From: Akkermansia muciniphila
GTDB lineage: Bacteria; Verrucomicrobiota; Verrucomicrobiia; Verrucomicrobiales; DEV007
DNA: 62,361 nucleotides
Direction of reading: 5' to 3'
NCBI GenBank assembly: GCA_945883495.1
Contig: CAMCXS010000030.1
Coordinates: 1 to 62,361 of the forward strand
Shown here: positions 44,245 to 51,487 of the stretch, piece after piece
Layout of the letters: each line of letters begins with the position of its first letter
Numbering within the stretch: position 1 is the stretch's first letter
Position numbers and translations under genes: made by a program
The notes under the pieces: model-generated
Told to the model about the DNA's origin: nothing
What the model saw: the letters and a program-made list of their open reading frames with translations, nothing else
Databases searched by the model: none

Positions 44245-46227
44245 ATGAATCGGTTCCTCTTAGCTCTTCTGCTCCTCGCGTCTGGCGGCAACGCCCCCGC
44301 GGCCTACGCCCCGTGGCCCAAAGAGGCGATCGATTCCTTCTCCCGGATTCCGGTTCTCTCCGAAGGCCGGATCAAGCCGCTGCAGATCGTCGCCTATTAC
44401 ACGCTCTTGGAGCTGAACGGACGCACCTCACTGAAGACAAGAATCGGTGGAGAGACCGCCAAATTGTCAGCGTCAGAGTGGCTCATGGACGCCGTTTTCC
44501 GGCCCGAACTTTCCAAAGATTACCCGATCTTTCTGGTCGATGACACCGCGGCGGTTGGCTCCATCGGCATCGACCGCGCCGGCAAAAAGAAGCGGGATCG
44601 CTTCACCTACAACGAACTCCTCCCCGGACGCTCACAGTTGGCAAACCTCGCCGCAGGCTATGCGCAGAAGAAGTCACGCGAGGAGAAATTGACCGCGCTC
44701 GAGGAGCAAATCCTCATCCTGGGCAGCAAGGTCAACGACTATGAGATGCTGGTCTCCAGTTTCTCCGCCGCGCAGCCAAGTCGGCTAATCAACACGGCCA
44801 TGCTCCCGCCCGACATGACCACACTCGCTGCCAAGATGAACCTCTCGGAGTTTCTCGGCATTGCTCCAAAGCTTCCGGTCGAGGGCATCGAGGCCATGAT
44901 GGGCCAGGACCGTTCGCAGATGTCTGAGGATCAGCGCAGCGTGCTGACGGCGATGATGCTGGTCTATTTCTTCCACAAGACCGGCACCGCGCTCACCCTC
45001 TTCCCGCCCGCCGACGATGCCCGAAAAGAGTGGATCTCCATGGGCGAACTGATCGGCAACGCAATCGGCAAGGAAAAGACCGAGCGCAGCTGGGAGCTCG
45101 AGCGCCTTGGCTTGGTCGAGAAAGTCGCGCAATCCACCAGTGATCCAGCCGCGTTCGCGAGCAGCATGGAAGCTCTGCGGAGCAAAATCCAGGAGGATGC
45201 CAACACCCGCAAGGAGGCGAGTCAGATCGGAACCGAGATTAAGCTCTACAACGGCAAGTATCTAGACAACGCGAAGGTCTGGTTCATCGCCGCCTTCGTG
45301 TTTGTGGTCCTCATTTGGCTGGGGCCAATGTCGACGCCGGGCAAAGTCTTCACCATGCTGGCCATTTGGTGCGGCGTGCTTGGGTTCGGAAGCTTGGTCA
45401 CCGGCATGATGTTGCGCAGCCAAATCCGCGGCTGGGCGCCGATCACCAACCTCTACGAAACCTTCCTCTTCATCAGCGCCGCAACTTTCGTCTTCGGGCT
45501 GGTCTTCGAACGTTCCAACCAACAACGGATCGCGCTGTCAGCGGGCATTTTCGTTCCGATGGTCTGCCTGATTCTTTCTGGACAATTTCTCCTCATTTCA
45601 CCGGAAGATACCCTTCCTCCGCTGGTCGCGGTGCTCCGCAGCAACTTTTGGCTCACAACCCACGTCATAACCGTAACCCTGGGCTACGCCGCCGGTCTCC
45701 TCGCCGCCGTGACTGCGTCCATTTGGATCATCGCCCGCTTTTTCCGCGTCGCCGAAGACCGCCGCGACGTCTACCGGGACATGACGAAGATGACCTACGG
45801 GATCATTCTCTTCTCACTCCTCTTTTCCTTGGTCGGCACCGTGCTCGGCGGGATTTGGGCGAACTACAGTTGGGGCCGCTTCTGGGGTTGGGACCCGAAG
45901 GAGAACGGTGCCCTCATGATTGTGCTTTGGACGCTGGTGATCCTCCACGCGCGCCTCGGCGGGTACATACGGGACATCGGCCTGCATGCCATGGCCGTGC
46001 TTCAGGGCGTAATCATTTCGTTCTCCTGGTTTGGCGTGAACGCGATGGGCGTCGGCCTCCACAGCTATGGGTTCATCGCCGGGATTTGGAAGGCGTTGGG
46101 CATCGCCTGGGCCATCATGGCCGTGATCCTCACCATGGCGGCCGGACTCAAGTTCCGAGAGCCCCAGTCCCCGGCCCGTAGCGAGGCAGCCAACCTCCCC
46201 CGCACCCGCGGCGCCACCGCCATCTGA
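44245..46227 (+). CDS. ccsA: CcsA/ResC-type cytochrome c assembly protein with N-terminal extension
   Basis: Encodes 660 residues from ATG 44245 (signal peptide MNRFLLALLLLASGGNAPA). The C-terminal half (from ~345) has eight or so membrane helices and the haem-handling WWD motif WGRFWGWDPKENGAL at about 543-557. Conserved His residues (HVITVTLGY near 473; LHSYGFIAG) could be haem ligands. The first ~340 residues form an extra periplasmic domain opening 'SFSRIPVLSEGRIKPLQIVAYYTLLEL', a type seen fused to CcsA in Bacteroidota and Verrucomicrobiota. It works with ResB immediately upstream. Its substrate here may be the cytochrome at 41355. Confidence 0.93.
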   Translation: MNRFLLALLLLASGGNAPAAYAPWPKEAIDSFSRIPVLSEGRIKPLQIVAYYTLLELNGRTSLKTRIGGETAKLSASEWLMDAVFRPELSKDYPIFLVDDTAAVGSIGIDRAGKKKRDRFTYNELLPGRSQLANLAAGYAQKKSREEKLTALEEQILILGSKVNDYEMLVSSFSAAQPSRLINTAMLPPDMTTLAAKMNLSEFLGIAPKLPVEGIEAMMGQDRSQMSEDQRSVLTAMMLVYFFHKTGTALTLFPPADDARKEWISMGELIGNAIGKEKTERSWELERLGLVEKVAQSTSDPAAFASSMEALRSKIQEDANTRKEASQIGTEIKLYNGKYLDNAKVWFIAAFVFVVLIWLGPMSTPGKVFTMLAIWCGVLGFGSLVTGMMLRSQIRGWAPITNLYETFLFISAATFVFGLVFERSNQQRIALSAGIFVPMVCLILSGQFLLISPEDTLPPLVAVLRSNFWLTTHVITVTLGYAAGLLAAVTASIWIIARFFRVAEDRRDVYRDMTKMTYGIILFSLLFSLVGTVLGGIWANYSWGRFWGWDPKENGALMIVLWTLVILHARLGGYIRDIGLHAMAVLQGVIISFSWFGVNAMGVGLHSYGFIAGIWKALGIAWAIMAVILTMAAGLKFREPQSPARSEAANLPRTRGATAI

Positions 46228-46234
46228 TCCACTC

Positions 46235-46477
46235 ATGGCGGATTGCGACGTCAGCCGGATTTTTGGCAAAATCCAGTGGGTCACGTCGTTTCCCGACTAC
46301 AAGGTAGAGGTCGTCTCGTCGTTTCCCGATCTCCGGGTGAAACTGGTCAACGCCTTCCCCGACGCGCCTGGGAAATGGCAGATCGTGGACGCGTTTCCCG
46401 ATTTCAAAATCCAAATCGTGACTTCGTTTCCCGACTTTAGAATTCAATACGTAAGCTCCTTTCCTGGCCCTGCGTGA
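46235..46477 (+). CDS. Small 'SFPD'-repeat protein
   Basis: Encodes 80 residues, starting 7 nt after ccsA. Almost the whole protein is six ~11-residue repeats with the pattern [IV]x[VIWL]V[TSND][SA]FPD, for example WVTSFPDYK, VVSSFPDLR and IVTSFPDFR. A GKW insertion follows the third repeat. Similar repeat proteins occur, from memory, in Bacteroidota and Pseudomonadota, so it is likely a true conserved family with no known function. There is no signal peptide or Cys pair. Regular alternation of beta strand and FPD turn suggests a small beta-solenoid or sheet. A co-transcribed role with cytochrome assembly is only inferred from position. Confidence 0.8.
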   Translation: MADCDVSRIFGKIQWVTSFPDYKVEVVSSFPDLRVKLVNAFPDAPGKWQIVDAFPDFKIQIVTSFPDFRIQYVSSFPGPA

Positions 46478-46504
46478 CGTCGGGATTGACTCCATCCGTA
46501 GTGG

Positions 46505-46517
46505 CCTCATGATGAGG
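46505..46517. promoter_or_regulatory. Perfect palindrome at the threonine aldolase start
   Basis: CCTCAT-G-ATGAGG, 2 nt before the TTG start. It includes the only Shine-Dalgarno-like GAGG, which could pair with CCTC just upstream. Possible operator or translational control site; chance cannot be excluded. Confidence 0.35.
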
Positions 46518-46519
46518 TC

Positions 46520-47560
46520 TTGCATCAACCTCCCCAGCAATTCGCCAGCGACAATTACGCCGGAATTTGTCCCGAGGCCTGGGCCTCGCTTGAGGCGGCC
46601 CGGCACGGCCATGCTCAAGCCTATGGCGAGGACGTTTGGACCAGTCGCGCCAGTGATCTCTTGCGGGAGATCTTCGAGACCGATTGCGAGGTCTTCTTCA
46701 CCTTCAACGGCACCGCCGCGAATTCCCTGGCCCTGGCGTCCCTTTGCCACTCTTACCACAGCATTCTTTGCAGCCAAGTCGCCCACGTTGAGACCGACGA
46801 GTGCGGCGCCCCGGAGTTCTTCTCCAACGGCACCAAAATCCTCCTGCTCCCAACTGCCGCTGGGAAAATCCATCGCGAGTCGATCCAACCGGCCGTCCTC
46901 CGCCGCAGCGACATTCACTTCCCCAAGCCCCGGGTCCTCAGCCTGACCCAAGCGACCGAAACCGGCACGGTCTACACGGTGGACGAGTTGCGCGGCCTCA
47001 CGGAAAGGGCCCATCGTTTCGGGTTGAACGTCCACATGGATGGAGCGCGGTTCGCCAACGCGGCGGCCACGCTGGGACGTCCGCCGAGGGAGTTCACCTG
47101 GGAGGCGGGGGTTGACGTGCTCTGCTTCGGCGGCACCAAAATGGGCCTGCCAGTGGGCGAGGCGGTCGTCTTTTTTCGCAAGTCCTTGGCGGAGGAATTC
47201 GCCTACCGTTGCAAGCAGGCCGGGCAGCTCGCTTCAAAAATGCGCTTCCTCGCCGCGCCCTGGGTCGGGATGCTTGAGAATGGAGCTTGGTTGCGCCACG
47301 CCGCCCACGCCAACGCCATGGCGGATCGCCTTTACCAAGGTCTGCGCGATCTCGCCGCCGTCCAAGTGCTTTACCCGCGTGAGGCGAATTCCGTCTTTGT
47401 CGATTTGCCCCCAGCCATCGCCAGCGCGCTCCGGGCTCGCGGCTGGAGGTTTTACAACTTTATTGGTGACTCTGGCTGCCGATTCATGTGCGCTTGGGAC
47501 ACCGAGCCAGCGACCGTGGACCGATTGCTCGCGGACTTTCACTCCGTAACCTCCGGATAG
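46520..47560 (+). CDS. ltaE: Low-specificity threonine aldolase / beta-eliminating lyase
   Basis: Encodes 346 residues from TTG 46520. No ATG or GTG is in frame between the cluster before it and the conserved 'FASDNYAGICPEAW', so TTG is the likely start. A PLP enzyme that splits L-threonine (and allo-threonine) to glycine and acetaldehyde in the cytosol. The fold-type I motifs are present: 'FNGTAANSLAL', 'ETDECGAPEFF', 'HMDGARFANA' with the PLP-binding Asp, and Lys207 in CFGGTKMGL as Schiff-base lysine. The length fits the family. Substrate stereochemistry cannot be read from sequence. Confidence 0.9.
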   Translation: MHQPPQQFASDNYAGICPEAWASLEAARHGHAQAYGEDVWTSRASDLLREIFETDCEVFFTFNGTAANSLALASLCHSYHSILCSQVAHVETDECGAPEFFSNGTKILLLPTAAGKIHRESIQPAVLRRSDIHFPKPRVLSLTQATETGTVYTVDELRGLTERAHRFGLNVHMDGARFANAAATLGRPPREFTWEAGVDVLCFGGTKMGLPVGEAVVFFRKSLAEEFAYRCKQAGQLASKMRFLAAPWVGMLENGAWLRHAAHANAMADRLYQGLRDLAAVQVLYPREANSVFVDLPPAIASALRARGWRFYNFIGDSGCRFMCAWDTEPATVDRLLADFHSVTSG

Positions 47561-47593
47561 ACGCAACGTCAGCGAGAAAGCCCCTCCTCCCCC

Positions 47594-49489
47594 ATGAGAC
47601 GCGGACTCAACTTTCGAACCAAACTGATTGTCTCCATGATGGTCTCCACCCTCGGCGTGGCGGCCCTCCTCATCGTTTTCACGGGACAACGCTTCACCGC
47701 CCGCGAAACCAAGAAGTTTTCCGAGCGCTTCGCCCGCCAAGTCGATTACCTGCGCTCCACTCGGAAAGAGCGAGCCGACCTCATCCTCCGAATCAGCCGG
47801 GACTTCGCCAACTCCAAGATCGTCGTGTCCGCCTTGCGGGACGGGAGCGCCCCTCCACCGGGATTTCCCTGGAAAGACCTTGTCGAGAGAGTCCGGCAGG
47901 GCCCCCAGCGAAGCTATCCCGGCCTTGAAGGCGGCCTTGGCGATTTCAACGCCATGAGGACATTGCTCTCCGGTCCCGCGACGTTGGTGGGAATCATGGA
48001 TACCGAGGGAGGCTTCCGCAATCTGAGTCCGGGAGCGCCGCCCCAGCGTTCCAGCCGCCGCCCGAGCGAATCCAACAGCGAGATTCGGGAGCTCTTCGCG
48101 AAAATGGGCAACGAGACCGCCCAACAGATCGGCTACATCGCCATTGAGGACGGAGATGGCCGGCCCTACGCCAAGGAAGTGGCCTTCACTCCCGTCAAGG
48201 ATCCCAAGACCGGCAGAATCCTGGGCGCGTTCATCATGGGGCTGCCCGCCATCACCTCAGCAGAGGCATTGCTGGAGAAGTTCGGCGATACGGAGGAAGG
48301 CGAAACTGTGGCGCAATCCGCCATTCTCCTCGACGGCGATCTCTATCCGGCGGGCCCTCCGCCGCCTTATCTCAAGGCTTTGGCTTCCAGCACAACCAAA
48401 CTCATCAACGCAAAAAGGGCGAAAACCGGCAATCTGCCACTCGAAGGCCAATTCACGACCCGCCTCGCCGGGGAGCCGTGCAGCGTCCATTTCAGTGTCC
48501 TCAATCCCGATTCTGCCCTGCCCAAGGCTTACCAAATCTCCACCTTCCATCTCGGCAAACTCGAAGAAGAGCTCGACACCATGCATCAATCGGCCCTCGC
48601 GGTCAGTCTCGTCGCAATCTTGGTCAGCTTTCTCGTCGCCTTGGTCCTTGGCCGCAATCTTTCCGGTCCGGTCCGCTCCTTGGCCAAAGCCTCCCGTTCC
48701 ATCGGTGAAGGAAATTTTGCCGCACGCGTCCCGGTCCATTCTCGCGACGAAATTGGCGAGCTTGCCGATTCCTTCAACCGCATGGCGGAGGATTTGGCGC
48801 TCAAGGAGCACTACCGCGAGCTGCTCATGAAAGTGAGCGATGAAGCCGTCGCCCAAGCCATGATCAGTGGCGGCCTGGACCTTGAGCTGGGGGGAGAAGT
48901 CAAAGACGCGACCATTCTCTTCTGTGATATCCGCGGTTTCACCGCCTTGACGGAGGAAATGTCTCCCTGCGAGGTCATCGCCATCCTCAACGAACATATG
49001 ACCGCAATGACGGTTGTGACTCGGGAGAACCACGGCGTCGTCGATAAGTTCATTGGCGATGCGATCATGGGCGTGTTCGGCTGCCTCAAGAGTTATGGAA
49101 ACGACGCCGCCCACGCCACCCGCTGCGCGTTAGGCATGATCGCGGAACGGGAACGTCTCAATCAGACCTCGCGCCTCCCCCTGAGCATCGGCATCGGTCT
49201 GGCCACCGGGCAAGTCGTGGCGGGCTGCATGGGTTCCGCGGATCGACTGAATTATACCGTCCTCGGCTCCCGGGTGAACCTGGCCGCCCGCTTGGCCTCG
49301 CAAGCCGGGAACATGGAAATCCTTATTGACGACGCCACCTTGGAACGGCTCGATGACTCCTTCTCCGCCGAGCCTTTGGGCCCTCTAGCCCTCCGCGGCT
49401 TCTCCAGCGCCCAAGCCGCATTCCGCCTCCTCCATCCCGGGCAGATCCGTGAAGAAACGGCTGTCGCAGCTTGCGTGTCTTCCGCCTGA
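47594..49489 (+). CDS. Class III adenylate/guanylate cyclase with sensor domain and HAMP
   Basis: Encodes 631 residues, ATG 47594. Layout: membrane segment ~13-30, a ~300-residue periplasmic sensor region (double-Cache-like by size and position, not by motif), membrane segment ~332-352, HAMP (~353-405, 'RDEIGELADSFNRMAEDL') and a class III cyclase domain (~437-610). Metal-binding Asp445 (FCDIRGFTAL) and Asp489 (FIGDAIMGVFG) are present, the Lys in VDKFIGD suggests ATP as substrate, and 'GSRVNLAARL' supplies the transition-state Asn and Arg. It should make cAMP in response to a periplasmic signal. No CRP-like regulator is adjacent. Confidence 0.93.
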   Translation: MRRGLNFRTKLIVSMMVSTLGVAALLIVFTGQRFTARETKKFSERFARQVDYLRSTRKERADLILRISRDFANSKIVVSALRDGSAPPPGFPWKDLVERVRQGPQRSYPGLEGGLGDFNAMRTLLSGPATLVGIMDTEGGFRNLSPGAPPQRSSRRPSESNSEIRELFAKMGNETAQQIGYIAIEDGDGRPYAKEVAFTPVKDPKTGRILGAFIMGLPAITSAEALLEKFGDTEEGETVAQSAILLDGDLYPAGPPPPYLKALASSTTKLINAKRAKTGNLPLEGQFTTRLAGEPCSVHFSVLNPDSALPKAYQISTFHLGKLEEELDTMHQSALAVSLVAILVSFLVALVLGRNLSGPVRSLAKASRSIGEGNFAARVPVHSRDEIGELADSFNRMAEDLALKEHYRELLMKVSDEAVAQAMISGGLDLELGGEVKDATILFCDIRGFTALTEEMSPCEVIAILNEHMTAMTVVTRENHGVVDKFIGDAIMGVFGCLKSYGNDAAHATRCALGMIAERERLNQTSRLPLSIGIGLATGQVVAGCMGSADRLNYTVLGSRVNLAARLASQAGNMEILIDDATLERLDDSFSAEPLGPLALRGFSSAQAAFRLLHPGQIREETAVAACVSSA

Positions 49490-49609
49490 CAAGAATCGCC
49501 GCCCTCGAAGCGGCTGCGTTTCCGCTGCTGATGATCTGCAGGACGAAGTCGGAGTCTGGGGCGGGCGGAAGGGAATGCCTTGCGGATCCGCTTTTTGGCA
49601 AGTCATTGC

Positions 49610-50401
49610 TCAAACCCCTCGCGAACTCGGCACGACAAACCGCGTGCAGAATCCTTGGCCGGCAATGATTTCTGGCAGCTGTTCGGGGTGTTTTCCGTCC
49701 GCGATGACCGCCTCGATCCCGCCCTCGATCGCGTGGGCGACCCAGCGGAGCTTGGATCCCATCCCACCGACCGAGCCCTTGCCAATCTCGCCGTTCACAA
49801 ATCCGGCCACCGCCTCGATGTCGGTCACCTCGCGGATGATGTCGCGGTCATCCTTGCGATTGTCCGGATAGAGCCCAGGAACACTCGTGAGCACGACGAG
49901 CAAATCGGCATCCACGAGCCGGGCCACTTGGGAGGAGAGCCGGTCGTTGTCCCCAGTTTTCAGCTCATAAATCGCCACGGAATCGTTCTCGTTGATGATG
50001 GGGACGATGTCGTTGCGGGTGAATAGGTGATCGATGGTGTTCCGCACGTTGTCACGGCGCTTGTCGATCTCGAAATCCTCGTTCGTGAGGAGCAGCTGGG
50101 CGACCTTGAGGTGGTATTGCCGGAAACCACTGTCGTAAATCTGCATGAGCCGGGCTTGGCCGACGGCGGCACAGGCCTGGAGCATGCCGGTATCCTCAGG
50201 CCGGCGAACCAGCTCGAAGGCGTGAAGCCCGGCTCCCACCGCGCCACTCGTGACCATGAGGACCTGATGCCCGTCCTTGGACACGTCCGAAACCGCCTGA
50301 ATCAACCGGCTCAAGACGGCATGATCCAATTCCGCCGTCACCTGACGCGTCAACACGCCGGTTCCCACCTTGATCACGACTCTTTTGCCGCTCGAATTCA
50401 T
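49610..50401 (-). CDS. proB: Glutamate 5-kinase, kinase domain only
   Basis: Encodes 263 residues from ATG 50401. Phosphorylates L-glutamate to gamma-glutamyl phosphate, the first step of proline synthesis. Amino-acid kinase motifs are clear: 'RVVIKVGTGVL', 'VTSGAVGAG', 'NENDSVA', 'VLTSVPGLY' and 'GSVGGMGSK'. The C-terminal PUA domain of the E. coli enzyme (367 residues) is absent, as in some other bacteria. proA is not adjacent. It is convergent with the cyclase gene across 120 bp in which no hairpin with a T-run was seen, and divergent from tRNA-Arg. Confidence 0.95.
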   Translation of the reverse strand: MNSSGKRVVIKVGTGVLTRQVTAELDHAVLSRLIQAVSDVSKDGHQVLMVTSGAVGAGLHAFELVRRPEDTGMLQACAAVGQARLMQIYDSGFRQYHLKVAQLLLTNEDFEIDKRRDNVRNTIDHLFTRNDIVPIINENDSVAIYELKTGDNDRLSSQVARLVDADLLVVLTSVPGLYPDNRKDDRDIIREVTDIEAVAGFVNGEIGKGSVGGMGSKLRWVAHAIEGGIEAVIADGKHPEQLPEIIAGQGFCTRFVVPSSRGV

Positions 50402-50486
50402 GAGGGCGGGAAATTCCCTTGCCTCGGGCCACGTGTAAAGTAGTGTTTCACCCCGCTCCGGAGTTCCTCACTCTGGGGCCGACTGC

Positions 50487-50558
50487 GCACCCGTAGTCAA
50501 ATGGATATGACGTCGGTCTCCGGAACCGAAGGTACAAGTTCGATTCTTGTCGGGTGTA
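50487..50558 (+). tRNA. tRNA-Arg (CCG)
   Basis: 72 nt, no encoded CCA. Acceptor GCACCCG/CGGGTGT (first pair G.T), D-stem GTC/GAC, anticodon stem TCGGT/ACCGA with loop CTCCGGA (anticodon CCG), and T-arm ACAAG-TTCGATT-CTTGT. It reads CGG codons. Downstream a TCCTAG/CTAGGA hairpin (50569-50587) lacks a T-run. The rest of 50402-50725 shows no gene; TTGACA occurs at 50626-50631 but no good -10 is spaced from it. Confidence 0.93.
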
Positions 50559-50725
50559 GCTCCCTCGCTCCTAGTCAATCTCTAGGAATGCCGCTTCGGG
50601 CTTTGCGACGATATCGCCCACTTGCTTGACAAGGCCCTCTCTCTCCTCCTAGCTGGTGCTGTACGGTGCTGACTGACGCGATTCGCAATGCGGTTTCGTC
50701 CACCTGATTGTTAACAAGCGCGCAC

Positions 50726-51487
50726 ATGAAACATCTCTTAACTTTCTGCGCTCCGGCCCTCGGCGCGTTCCTTTTCCTCACCGGCTGCAAAGTGCAGGAG
50801 GTCAAGGTTGGCGTCGAGAACGCTAAGTTCCAGCACGGCTACTTGAACTCAAAGCTGCTGGGCCAGGGCACCCTTCTGCTGTGGGACATGGAAGCGGCGG
50901 CAGATCGCCAATTGACGATCGTCCCCAGCCCCAAAACTGAAGACAACGACCTCGTCGATCACGCTGGCGGTGCGAAATTAGCCTCGGTCGCCTCATCCGG
51001 CGTTTCCGTGCACGGTGCCTTGCCGCTTGAGCAGGTGTCCGCTTCCGCCAAGGCGGAAATCGCCCGGCAAACTGCGGTGGTCGTTGAAGATTTCCAATCG
51101 AAGCGCTTTTACGATTCCGACTTCGTTCTCAACGAGCCCGATTTCGCGGAGCGGCGCCAGACCTTGGGAGAACAGTATGCGGACAACGACAAGATCCGCT
51201 TCGTTTTCATCGCGGGAGCGACGGTGGCCAACGACGCCGCCATTGAGGTAGGCACCCCCACTGAACGTCCGGATCAGTTCGAACTCGCCATCGGCGGCAA
51301 AAAATATCACCTGAGCTACTACGGTACGAAGTCGATCGAGTGGCAAGGCTCCCAGGAACCGGTCTTCATCCAGCCGCGCGTTTACAAGATCGTCAAGGAT
51401 CAGACGGGCGCCACTGGCTATCGTTTCCTTGAGGATCGGCGGATTCAGTTTGATCTCACGCAGATGCTCACAAACGCAAGCCTTTGA
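50726..51487 (+). CDS. Predicted lipoprotein of unknown function
   Basis: Encodes 253 residues from ATG 50726, which begins a lipoprotein signal MKHLLTFCAPALGAFLFLTG with lipidated Cys21. The mature protein is mixed, with 'GYLNSKLLGQGTLLLWDMEAAADRQLTI', an Ala-rich helical part around 100-125, and a C-terminal beta part (IRFVFIAGATVANDAAIEVG and KKYHLSYYGTKSIEWQGSQE). No family is recognised. Its last 20 nt overlap the end of the convergent gene on the minus strand. Confidence 0.8.
   Translation: MKHLLTFCAPALGAFLFLTGCKVQEVKVGVENAKFQHGYLNSKLLGQGTLLLWDMEAAADRQLTIVPSPKTEDNDLVDHAGGAKLASVASSGVSVHGALPLEQVSASAKAEIARQTAVVVEDFQSKRFYDSDFVLNEPDFAERRQTLGEQYADNDKIRFVFIAGATVANDAAIEVGTPTERPDQFELAIGGKKYHLSYYGTKSIEWQGSQEPVFIQPRVYKIVKDQTGATGYRFLEDRRIQFDLTQMLTNASL

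Noticed and set aside
46509-46946. ATG-started frame overlapping the threonine aldolase start
   Set aside because: Its product is Pro/Ser/Arg-rich without motifs, while the TTG frame gives a full-length PLP enzyme.
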